Below are positions 55,215 through 64,000 of a DNA stretch of 64,000 bases, piece by piece. The stretch is from Notospermus geniculatus (lineage: Eukaryota; Nemertea; Pilidiophora; Heteronemertea; Lineidae): positions 21,066-85,065 of the forward strand of contig NMRB01002426.1 of assembly GCA_002633025.1 (NCBI GenBank), written 5' to 3'. The position numbers and the translations under genes were made by a program. The notes below the pieces were generated by a model. It made no database searches and was not told where the DNA came from. It saw only the letters and a program-made list of their open reading frames with translations. Position 1 is the first letter of the stretch. Every line of letters starts with the position of its first letter.

Positions 55215-55556
55215 GTGCAGGGGTCATCTTCGATAATCGAAGGCCGATCTGCTCACCACTACCTTACATCGCTCATCACCCTTCGAGAAATTGACCGGTC
55301 CACGGCGTATCTGCTGCCTCGAGAAGAAGAGGCCAATCAGAATCGGTGTTGTAAAATTTGAATCGTGGTACAAACAGTGGTAGCCGAAGACCCGATATAA
55401 AGTGCAATATGATTGGTCGACCGGTAAAGTTGGCATCGTGCCAAGATACGCCACCGACTGGTCTGTGCGATGTGATGTGCGATGTAACGTAGGCCTAGGC
55501 CTAGTGGTGAGCAGATCGGCCTTCGATCATCGAAGTGGCAGGGGGTATGCATGCAC
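55215..55556. repeat. Inverted repeat with GAAGGCCGATCTGCTCACCA arms
   Basis: The arms at about 55223-55290 and 55480-55545 pair through ATCGAAGGCCGATCTGC and then 'ttacatcgc(t/a)catcac' with indels, separated by about 190 bp. Ends near 'cgggtgca' are suggestive, but no clear target duplication is present. Confidence 0.6.
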
Positions 55557-55601
55557 CCGTATGCACGCTCACACATACCGGTAGGCCCATCATGATCATG
55601 G

Positions 55602-56347
55602 CATGGAGGTATTATTGAGAAGGAGCGAGCACGGACCTCACATCAAACAGTACAATCATCGTTCCGCTGTTTGCTAAAGTGATTAGGGGGACAATAGGCT
55701 AATAACGCCGCACGATGGTCGGAAAAAGCCGATCTAATCTTCGGTAATTTCCGTCTGCAGTCAGCACTTCCCTTGTACAATGGTCAGAGTCCAAACAATA
55801 GAAGGGAACAATGGCAGTGGACGTTGCCTACGCACGAAAACTGAAAAATTCATCGTTTTCATCGCGTCAAAAACAGCACCTCGCAGCATCTCGCACTGAA
55901 ACGACCACCCGTATATGTTACCTGAACTAATCATCTTTTAAACTATCATAACGCAATCCTCTTCAAACTTTTCAGATGCGAAGAATCTCATTATCATTAT
56001 CATTATCATGTTTACCTTAAAACGTAGATATCTTTATTGGAAATTGGTCTTTTTCGATGATTTTTTCACTAAAATACAGCGGAGAGTTTACCAAATTGAG
56101 TTGTCTTCGAAATAGCCGGTTATCTAATTCCCAACGTGGAGAAAAACGCAAGAATATGATTGGGTCGACGCGATATCAATTATAGATGGCGCTGCACTTT
56201 GAGAGTTGTGCGGAATTCATGATTGCCTTCAAGGAGCTCAGCGTGCGTACCGGACAATAGGCGGGAACAAAGGCAAACAATGGGGGCGTGGAATTGTGGT
56301 CACAGCGATTAGGGCCGTGCTCGCTCCTTCTCAATAATACCTCCATG
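55602..56347. mobile_element. 746-bp TIR element with 7-bp target duplication
   Basis: Ends CATGGAGGTATTATTGAG match in inverted orientation for about 35 bp (through GGAGCGAGCACGG). ATCATGG is repeated at 55595-55601 and 56348-56354. It lies in intron 1 of the ZSWIM-like gene. No transposase is visible inside. Its 7-bp duplication and CAT start are shared with 57473-57968. Confidence 0.7.
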
Positions 56348-56944
56348 ATCATGGGTAGGCTAGATCATGTAGGCCTACCGGTATTTTTGTAGGCCCCCAA
56401 GCCCAGGCCTAGGTCTACACGCACTATAGGTCTCAGTGCAATTCCCATGGCCTCTTGTTGACCAATCACAATCAATTCACATGCCGAGACAGGGGACCAT
56501 GTCCATGAAAAAAAGGCATGCCATATCATCATCGGCATCGGCACATGCTAGGCCTAGCCTGCCCTAGTAGGTCTCTATAGGCCTAGCATGTCTAGTGATG
56601 TGGGATTAGGCCTACCATGATATGAATGAAGTTATGAACATAGGCTAGGCCCTTAGTCTAATTTACCTCTGATTTGGTCGAACGCCCTTCCCACGTGTCT
56701 CATATGAACCGCCATGCTTGCACGTGTACTTCACGTACGCGTACTTCAGCGTCTCCGGAAATTTTGTTCGACCTTCTGGTATTAAATGATTTGCTTTATC
56801 AACATTCCGAGAGTCGGATATGCTGAACAGACAATGATGCTGCTTTTGGTACTTATCTAACAAGCTTTTGAACTCATCAAAAGAGTTAAATTCATCATTT
56901 AAATGAAGAGCGACAGGCTCACCAGCTGCATGAGCCGCCGCCAT

Positions 56945-57472
56945 TTTTTCCGCTATTTCGCGCCAAAAAATTTGATTGGCCAATTCTATTGGCAAATTAA
57001 TACTAATTTTTATGCCTTTAGCCTATATCTTGTACATAAACTCATTTCTAGTAAATTTTATGCAGTTGCCAAAGTATTTAATTTACACTACATGTATGTG
57101 CAAAATAAAATTATCATCTATATATTATTATTATTTGAATTTTGCCGTGGACGGAATGGTACTTCTGTATATCGGTACACGAAATTGTTCCGTGTAAATA
57201 ACCACTTCGTTAAAGAAAATCCCTTTTTGTTCTCCAACCAAACATGCTTGGTGATAAAATTTACTTCCCACATATCACACTGGCTTGTTTTTTTCGTTCT
57301 CATTGCAACCTTCTCGCCTCGTTGGGCCTTCTAATTGAATTTTGTCATTAGCTGGACTGTCATCACCGTTCCCAGTAGGCTTTTACCTGACTTTTTTGGT
57401 ATCTGGAGCTCCGAATCTGCTCAAATGTAGGGCCTAAAAAGCGAGAAAAGAAATGAACTGGATACATTATAC
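56945..57472. other. Upstream DNA of the ZSWIM-like gene
   Basis: AT-rich, with no obvious repeat. The exon 1 ORF stays open upstream of the chosen ATG to 56995. The AAAAATGGCGGC context at the chosen start looks like a YY1-type initiator, as at the HARBI1-like start (13428). ORFs at 56903-57334 have no domain. Confidence 0.3.
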
Positions 57473-57968
57473 CATAAAGGAATCAACCATAAAGGTTTAA
57501 CTGCGAACGATGAGCGTACTGAGGGATACACTTCCTGTGTTGCCACCAGATGTCTTTCACTGCCTGAATTTTGTCTTTACGTAATAGGCACGAGCTTCAA
57601 CTTTTTTTGTCGTGGAGAGGTACATGAACCTGCCAACATGATGCTTTGAATTCCATTTCTGACGATAACTGAGCTATTTTTAGAACAATTAGTGTTCCAT
57701 GTACAAATGTACGTCAGCCTATTCAAATGTACACCGATGACCATGAACACACATCGTTCGTGGGGTTCTCATTAATTCAGACCTTTTGTATCATAAGATC
57801 AACTAGTCGGAATTCAACAAAATTTGCAGTGAATGTGCAGAAGGGTCTTGCCTATCACATGGAAACGTCAGAATGCAAATCTGTTGGGTTTTAAAGGGAT
57901 ATTGTCCACATTTATAAAATCAAAATGCTCAGTTTGTCAGTTGAACCTTTATGGTTGATTCCTTTATG
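57473..57968. mobile_element. 496-bp TIR element with 7-bp target duplication
   Basis: Ends CATAAAGGAATCAACCATAA match in inverted orientation for 29 bp with one mismatch. ATTATAC is repeated at 57466-57472 and 57969-57975. Interior without ORF. It may be the same superfamily as 55602-56347, though the arm sequences differ after CAT. Confidence 0.8.
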
Positions 57969-58079
57969 ATTATACTGAAATATATACCAGTTGTTCCTAA
58001 TCTACTACATTAAATCTAGAAGAGGTCAACAATTGACCAGTATGCCATGCCATGTCATTATCTTGGAATATTGCCCCCT

Positions 58080-59420
58080 CATCCCAATTTTTCTGTCTGA
58101 TAAAAAACAAACGTCAGGCTCACCAAACTCTTTTTAACAGCAGGATTTTCCAATCTTCCTTCCATTTCGTTGAATTCATCACTTGTGGACAGTAGAAGAG
58201 GCTGTGGCGATGGTTCTGGCTCTTCCTGGGCAGGTGATATTGTGCGGTCCAGTGAACTCACATTTTTTATGAGCAGCTTCCTGTTCTGTCGCACTTCTTT
58301 TATTTCAACCATGCTGATCCGCATCCGACGAACTTTTAGTGTGAAAAGAATAAAAACACCAGTACATTCATGATATTACCCTTGGCATGATCAATGAAAG
58401 AGGCATGCATCATTTAACTTTGGAGCATAACATTGAATTGGCCAAATAGTATGGTGTGTATGAGCTTAAACTGCAAAACCTCCAGCAAGACGCTGCACTT
58501 TAACTGATACAAACCTGACACTACAAGATTTCAACACCTGTTTTACAGATACTGGGTCTTCTCATCTGTGCTGAAAAAATCTCTATAGGTGCCGCCTGTC
58601 TAAACACAAAAATCCCAACACACACGCGCATTCTATTCTATTAATTTCCATCTTATCACTAAATCCTTCCTTTCAATATTTTTTAGTCAATGGTGTTGCA
58701 GGTCTTAAATCATTGTTTACTGACACGGATTGCAAACATTGCTTAAGGTTAACCATTAACAGGATCTGTTTGACCAACATACAGGAACATACTGAAACTC
58801 TGTGTCATCAGGACTTGACACTTCTTCACGTTTCTCGTCGTTGAACTGGTATGTACGGTACATCTCCTCATGACTGGAGAGATGACCCTGATTTCCCGAT
58901 GTGTCACGTAAATCCTGCTGTTTAGCTGCCTTCAATTTTTGAATATCAAATCAGTATTAACAGTGTACAAATCAGATATACCTGTTAATGCTCTCATCTC
59001 CTCCTGTTTTTGATTCTCAATGAATCTGTACATGCTTTCAAGAAAGGCCATCAGATCTTTCTCCTTGAACTGGTTCCCAACCTTGATTTTCATATTTGTT
59101 GTTTTTGACTGGTTTGTATAAAATTTTCCATTCCAACCCAGCTTTTACACGCACACTTGCTATCGTACTTTCTTTTATCATATCTGACCATTCCTGCATG
59201 TGACCATTTTTACCTCTTGCATCCCAAACTGGGCAAAGGAAGTCAACTGAAGCATCAAACAAATCCTCTTCACAACAGTCAAGGAGACCTTCAATGTACA
59301 CGCCGTCAAGTGAATGCCATATAGATTTTAAGGAATCTAGAAAACAAGGATCCCCAAGGAACCCTACGGAATTAACTCCAAATATTGCAAATGATATGAG
59401 AAAACATTATTGTGAATATA
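58080..59420 (-). pseudogene. Unrecognised multi-exon gene with possible DUF4806-like part
   Basis: Minus-strand exons: about 58982-59420 (SLKSIWHSLDGVYIEGLL, DLFDASVDFLCPVWDARG, MQEWSDMIKESTIASV, then in a second frame VGNQFKEKDLMAFLESMYR) ending ACAG|GTATAT; 58812-58929 (HEEMYRTYQFNDEK) ending CCT|GTATGT; 58130-58320 (NRKLLIKNVSSLD, then DEFNEMEGRLENPAVKKSL) ending TTTG|GTGAGC. The last stretch resembles the start of DUF4806 domains. A one-base frameshift near 59140 separates the two halves of the first exon. That exon's 5' end enters the palindrome at 59309. The family of the N-terminal part is not named here. Confidence 0.4.
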
Positions 59421-59721
59421 TGTTACACTGTACAAAAAATCGCCCAAGAAAACATCTATACATTTTATTCGCGATATATATGTTCAAAATATTTTGAAAA
59501 CCCCATAGGCATGATAGGGGGCCAAGGCCTATTTTGAACATGTATCGCAAAAAAATATTTAGGGACGTTTTCTTGGCGGATTTGTTGTACAGTGTAATAT
59601 ACATTCGTAATAATGTCGTTTTCGCATATCATTTGCATTATTTGGAGTTACTTCCATTGGCTTCCTTGGGGATCCTTATTTTCCAGATTCCTTAAAATCT
59701 ATATGGCCTCAAGTGAATCAC
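59309..59721. repeat. Large palindrome with ~190-bp arms
   Basis: The left arm ('ccatatagattttaaggaatc' to 'tacactgtacaa') is repeated inverted on the right with about 90% match by eye, around a ~30-bp centre (near 59500-59525). The left arm includes coding DNA of the gene at 58080-59420, so part of a gene has been copied in inverse. The plus ORF 59613-59861 starts in the right arm and is its echo. Confidence 0.75.
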
Positions 59722-60355
59722 CAAAAATTCCCATTTGGAAATCTTCCACTGTCTTGATCTATGCCAAGGTGTTTCACCCGAGTTTCAACATTGGCAGAAA
59801 AATGCCCAAAAAATACCCAAAATTCTGTCAGTGTTTCGCAGTTTTAAAATGTCCTTTCTAGAGATGATAGTCATGTCCCTGTTTGGTTTTATTATGGTAA
59901 CCGGTTATGTCAAATAATTCACTGCCAAATCCGATATAATTGTAATCTATTTAATGATTATCTGTATGGAAACCATGTCCTTGACAATTCACAGTGTAGA
60001 TGCGGTGCTCTTAATGAAACAGCTCATCATTATAGTCTTCAATGTTCATCCTATCTTACTCAGAGACAAGCTTTGATTCAGTCGTTGACAAACCAGGCAG
60101 TCGAGTTTACATTTGATAATCTTATAAATGGGAATGAGGTGTATAGTGTTGATACTACAGGTATATTGTTGTGTGTTTTCACGAGTACTTGTCCAACAGT
60201 TGTCGTTTTCCGTTGTTGCATTGATGTGCAGTCATGTTCGTGTCAGTTTCACATCTCATGTGTAGTTGTACTTGGCTCGTCAGGTTGCCGTCGTGTGTAC
60301 CGTATTTATTCCTTGGCCCGTGTGCAGCTGGCGATGCCGTGATGGTTCTCAGCCC
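59722..60355. other. No gene recognised
   Basis: Plus ORFs at 60073-60342 lack domain signals. Nothing repetitive noticed. Confidence 0.3.
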
Positions 60356-60364
60356 GTCACTGGG

Positions 60365-60749
60365 GCTGAAAGGGTAAATGTCGTCCTGGGTATATACAAA
60401 GATTACCCAGGATCTCAGTCTTCACTAAAACAATACCCTGGGTGTACTTTCGGTAGCCGAACATCACCCAGCATCGTAGTATGACACCTGGATTCGTGGT
60501 GGTCTCACCCATGGTCACGTGATCGCCTGAAGAATGTCATGAACAGCTACACTCAACATGTACCGCGGCGCGAGACCGCGAGATTCCACGGAATTTCTAA
60601 ATAGGACTCGTTCTTAGGCACAGATTGCGGAAGCCATGGAAGCTGGGTGATGTTCGGCTACCGAAACTACACCCAGGGTATTGTTTTAGTGAAGATTGAG
60701 ATCCTGGGTAATCTTTGTATATACCCAGGACGACATTTACCCTTTCAGC
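60365..60749. mobile_element. MULE-type MITE family M1, copy 3 (385 bp)
   Basis: Ends GCTGAAAGGGTAAATGTCG, with an almost perfect inverted repeat of about 108 bp that includes GATTACCCAGGATCTCA and TACCCTGGGTGTA. GTCACTGGG is repeated exactly at 60356-60364 and 60750-60758. The shortest and best-matched copy, so probably the youngest. Confidence 0.9.
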
Positions 60750-60758
60750 GTCACTGGG

Positions 60759-61200
60759 CTGTCGGCTATCGTGGTGACTCTGACGCGAGCATGGCTGGAC
60801 AGTTACACAAATATAACAGTTCAGAGGTGCTACTAATATGTAGAACCTTTGAACTTCTCAGTGCCTATGGCTTTTAACTTTCATTTTTGGTGCAGGGGTC
60901 ATGCCTCCCCCTCCCGTTCTCTCCGGGTGTCCTTTATTATACTTAGCAGCAAAGTTTCCCTACAGTATTGAGTAGGTGTATGGAAACCGGCGGGAGCGGC
61001 GCGGTGAGGCATGTGCCCTGCTTCTATCTTTGTTTGAATTTTTTGTTCCTATTTACGCCATCTTGATTTAGAAAACGTTTTTGTAATTTTTTGGGAGAGA
61101 ACGGTGATAGGCGTTTCGCCTGTTGTTTAATCCCTTTCATTTTTGTGAACAAAAATACGTTTATATAAAAATAAAAATGCCGAAAGCACCTCAGTTGACC
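60759..61200. other. No gene recognised
   Basis: Short spacer between two M1 copies. No ORF supported. Confidence 0.3.
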
Positions 61201-61209
61201 AGCATTAGG

Positions 61210-61909
61210 GCCGAATCGGTTAATGTCGTCCTGGGTATAACAGAAAGATACCCAAGTTCAATGTCGTCCTACAAAACTATACCCTGGGTATAGTTTGATC
61301 TACAAAAGTATACCCAGTACCGTAGTTTTGAGCCTAGGTACGAATTAGGAATGGGTGGCCGCCATTTTGTTTCTCGCTTCAACTGAGACGGCAGTTTTGC
61401 AATCAACATCTTCAAAATATCAGTCAATATTGTCATATTTTGTGCTCATCGATGGCATGGGTCAACTGTTGACATTTGTCTCAACTCAACGGTCCAAACT
61501 TATCGCAAGTTATGCTCACAGTTTCAAAGAAATGAGCAAACGAGCAGAGCCGATCTGCGCCCCATATGTGTTTGTTCGGTGTCGTGCGTTCATCTACGTC
61601 CGCGAGCCGTGCTGCTAGTACTATTGCGGATTTGAGTGACGATAAACGGCACGAAAATTTTTTTGATGATTGTCGGTAGGATATAATAAAATGGTGCCCG
61701 TTGTGTCGGGCGCTAGAGCGATGTTTTTCGACTTGTCATGGTTTTGCGTGGTCATATGGCATTTGCAAGAACAATCTCGTCTTCAGGTGCTGTATCCAAT
61801 CCTCGGTATACCTTTGTAGATCGAACTATACCCTGGGTATAGTTTTGTGGGGCGACATTGAACCTGGGTATATTTCTGTTATACCCAGGACGACATTAAC
61901 CGATTCGGC
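61210..61909. mobile_element. MULE-type MITE family M1, copy 4 (700 bp)
   Basis: Ends GCCGAATCGGTTAATGTCG, with about 112 bp of inverted match including CTATACCCTGGGTATAG (itself a palindrome). The 9-bp flanks are AGCATTAGG (61201-61209) and AGCAGTAGG (61910-61918), one mismatch. The plus ORF 61355-61618 inside starts in an AAAATGGC-like context (GCCGCCATTTTG on plus), but has no domain I recognise. Confidence 0.87.
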
Positions 61910-61918
61910 AGCAGTAGG

Positions 61919-62363
61919 CATGTTTTGTTCGACTGCTTTTATAAGCTCCATTTCACCATCTGTCCCAAATAACCTCCTTGCCATGATTGCGCGAAATGGT
62001 AGTACCATATGACGACTCACCAGCTCTTGATATCTCGTAATACGTTTGCCTTCTAACCCGAGGAATGGAAGGTAGAGACTTGACCCCTTCCATTCCACCA
62101 GCGTGCATGGTTGTTTTATACACTGCTTCCTGTACTCATTTAGCCCTACACTTCTTGAGTGCTGAGACCTTAACACATTTTGGCTTTGTTGAAGTGTACA
62201 GTCTGTTGGAGTTCTTTGAATTTCCATGAACTGTCAAAGAGATGGGGTGTGCTTCACCATGGAATCGGTACTGAAGAAGTACAATGTTCTTGTCCATAAG
62301 ATAGGAGATAAGTCGTGAGAAGTGTTCAATGTACTTAATGTTATACATACTTCCGTACCACAT
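61919..62363 (-). pseudogene. Unrecognised transposon-type exon
   Basis: Minus ORF 62136-62363 (YNIKYIEHFSRLISYLMD, FHGEAHPISLTVHGNSKNS), then, in another frame, 61919-62227 (GLNEYRKQCIKQPCTLVEW, ITRYQELVSRHMVL). The HGE(A/S)HP..HGNSK motif is familiar from multi-copy proteins of marine invertebrates, but I cannot name it. A frameshift near 62165 and the M1 insertion at 61909 break it. Confidence 0.35.
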
Positions 62364-62528
62364 GGTACTCCTTGTAAGTCTTTAAAGGCAGCCTCCTTTA
62401 CCTAAGTGAAAACTGCTTTATTCTGATATGTACCAGAGGCGTTAGTAAAATACATGTATAAAATTCTCGAGCAATGTGAGGATGAAAACAACTTTCTTTT
62501 GGTTTGTACCAGTGTGAAATTCCTGAGC

Positions 62529-62916
62529 TAGCCTGGTTCCCTGGCCACCGTCCAGATGGCGCTGCGTAGACGGTGACCAGGCGGTAGCCGTTGCTTTTCC
62601 CCTGAATTCCGGGGAAAGGGTATGGCCTCGGGATTCATACCGTCAATTAATCTGACAATGAAAACGACGAATTTGGGAAAAATGATAGAGGAAAAATATG
62701 GATGTAGCTAATTCATACTTGCTACATACAGCACTGGTAAAAGCAACGTATATTTACGAGTTTGAAGTATTTTTTACTTGGTCGGATCGATTACACAGAA
62801 TCGGTAGGCTGGCTTAGTCTCCTGCCCATGACGTCACTTCTCAATCAAATTCAACGGCTACTGCCATGCCTCCGTCTACGCAGTGCCATCTCGACGGTGG
62901 CCAGGGAACCAGACTA
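62529..62916. mobile_element. MULE-type MITE family M2, copy 2 (388 bp)
   Basis: Ends TAGCCTGGTTCCCTGG and (inverted) TAGTCTGGTTCCCTGG. Inverted match through CCACCGTC and 'ctgcgtagacgg' for about 45 bp, and weaker to 'agtagccgttg'. TTCCTGAGC is repeated exactly at 62520-62528 and 62917-62925. Same terminal 13 bp as 13564-13824. Confidence 0.85.
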
Positions 62917-62925
62917 TTCCTGAGC

Positions 62926-63290
62926 ATGTGCGGTATTTACTAAGTTATGTACCACAGGCAAGGGGAAATAAAAATATTCAAATTCTGGTTCATGTAGGCC
63001 TATTTTGGCAGCATGTGCACTCTTTAGATTTCAGTCAGTGAATTTTTGCGAATAATATTCTGTCACTCGATGTTTTACATGTACATGTACTATATGCTAC
63101 GCATTCTTACCTGATTGTATTTTTTGCCATTTGATGTATTTGTAATATACATTGTTAATGTAATGCGTTTACGATGTGTTTTCATGTATAAAGCACTACA
63201 ATACCTGGACATTTAATTCGATTGAATTAATCGAATTAATCTTGCCACCTTTGTATTATTACATTTAGTAGGGGAGCCAAAGGCCAGAAT
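62926..63290. other. AT-rich spacer, no gene recognised
   Basis: A short self-complementary AATTCGATTGAATTAATCG stretch is near 63216-63240. Nothing else. Confidence 0.3.
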
Positions 63291-63296
63291 TGTGCA

Positions 63297-64000
63297 AAAT
63301 AAGGGTTGGAGGTTGCACAAACAGATATACAATTGCTGTTAACATTTTTTGGTAGGTATATCTGTTCTACATAAGAATTGGGAGGACTGCTCGGTCATCT
63401 CTCTTGCGAACTCCTGTTATGGACCATTTTATGGTTTGCTACTGACTTTATCATTGGGCTGGTGGACTCGATTTTGTACAGGGGCAGAGGAACCAATGTA
63501 CAGCTAACTTCTGAATGGTTGGGTTTAGACTCTATAAATCTATTACCAACAGATAGAAATATGGTGCCTCTGAATCAGCCAAGGATGTTCTTAATCGCTT
63601 TTGGCAAGTGGAAATCACTTTTGGGGTATTTGGTCCGATATGTGTAATTTTACATTAAAACTGCAATGTAGCATGGAGGTATAAAATAAGGTGAATGTAG
63701 CAACTGAAAATATTTAAGACCATGTTTATTTGATTCACTGTCCCCATATTTCTGTCTTTAGTAATACATTTATAGGGTCTAAACCCAACCATTCAGAAGA
63801 TAGCTGTACATTGGTTCCTCTGTCCCTGTACAAAATCGAGTCCACCAGCCCAATGATAAAGTCAGTAGCAAACTATTAATGGTCCATAACAGGAGTTCGC
63901 AAGAGAGATGACCGAGCAGTCCTCCCAATTCTTATGTAGAACAGATATACCTACCAAAAAATGTTAACAGCAATTGTATATCTTTTTGTGCAACCTTATT
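63297..64000. repeat. Long inverted repeat running off the window end
   Basis: The left arm (about 63297-63540) and the right arm (about 63768-64000) match in inverted orientation with few differences ('ggtaggtatatctgttctac', 'gaggactgctcggtcatctc'), around a ~230-bp centre. The right arm is cut by the end of the window. The plus ORF 63378-63647 spans arm and centre and is not supported as a gene. Confidence 0.8.

Larger units (their letters stand above)
52191..56944 (-). pseudogene. ZSWIM1/3-like (Mutator-derived) transposase gene
   Basis: Exon 1 56667-56944 starts MAAAHAAGEPVALHL with FDEFKSLLDKYQKQH, ending CAGAG|GTAAAT. Exon 2 54432-54621 joins in phase (CPANIRLKGD, NFNHNHPCDADFF, YPENRRLD). 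Exon 3 52746-53069 (LPKNILREQLQG, AEISCIFLQLP, LLDATYRVN, first Asp). Last part 52191-52690 (DKDFTEI second Asp; FPHAVIQICRFHVLK; ATTNRLESYHQKLK, likely the Glu). This order matches ZSWIM1/ZSWIM3 proteins, which descend from MULE transposases. Defects: a TAA in MPL*TLMVEDGWG near 52752, loss of the ~40 residues before the second Asp, no SWIM finger at the end, a duplicated exon 2 piece, and MITEs in the introns. Confidence 0.7.

Overview
This window is eukaryotic, animal-type nuclear DNA and almost wholly repetitive. It has no operons or Shine-Dalgarno sites. Broken ORFs are flanked by GT..AG splice signals, and there are animal-type domains (PHD, THAP, HIRAN, ZSWIM-type and HARBI1-type transposases). 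Words such as TAGGCCTA, TACATGTA and ACCGGTA are frequent, which suggests a marine invertebrate, perhaps an echinoderm, hemichordate or amphioxus. That assignment is inference. Single ambiguous bases at 44365, 46315 and 54080 look like assembly joins.

Layout. 0-8.2 kb: a tandem array of ~1.9 kb units carrying, on the minus strand, a CCAATATTGG array, a truncated transposase-like ORF, a palindromic hairpin and a charged/PHD-finger ORF. A second array of the same units lies at 30.9-35.7 kb. 9.3-13.5 kb: a broken Harbinger (HARBI1-like) transposase gene interrupted by a TA-flanked MITE and by a 1.33 kb inverted-repeat element with a decayed THAP domain. 13.5-18.1 kb: little besides a MITE, a TG microsatellite and a 130-bp tandem repeat. 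18.1-24.4 kb: foldback element, unrecognised minus-strand ORFs, a 1.5 kb tandem duplication of a dead transposon-type gene, and another dead gene split by two insertions. 25-30 kb: an interrupted inverted duplication with nested elements, a tRNA-type SINE and transposase remnants. 35.8-40.0 and 47.4-51.0 kb: three paralogous copies of a multi-exon HIRAN-domain gene. 40-47 kb: foldbacks, nested MITEs and a divergent copy of the array module. 52.2-57.0 kb: a dead ZSWIM1/3-like (Mutator-derived) gene full of insertions. 58.1-59.7 kb: an unrecognised multi-exon gene ending in a large palindrome. 60-64 kb: more MITEs, an unrecognised exon and a long inverted repeat running off the end.

The main discovery is a set of eight terminal-inverted-repeat elements in four sequence families, all flanked by 9-bp target duplications (the Mutator/MULE signature). 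One family has four members with 100-145 bp inverted ends beginning GCYGAA and containing ATGTCGTCCTGGGT. The window also holds two elements with 7-bp duplications and CAT ends, GGGCC-ended hairpins with 3-bp duplications, and a MITE-inside-a-MITE. Several insertions have a recoverable empty site in a paralogous copy or in a disrupted reading frame.

No gene here looks fully intact. The HIRAN family has the best exon structure but shows stops and frameshifts in every copy. I found no CRISPR array, tRNA gene, rRNA or bacterial-type feature.
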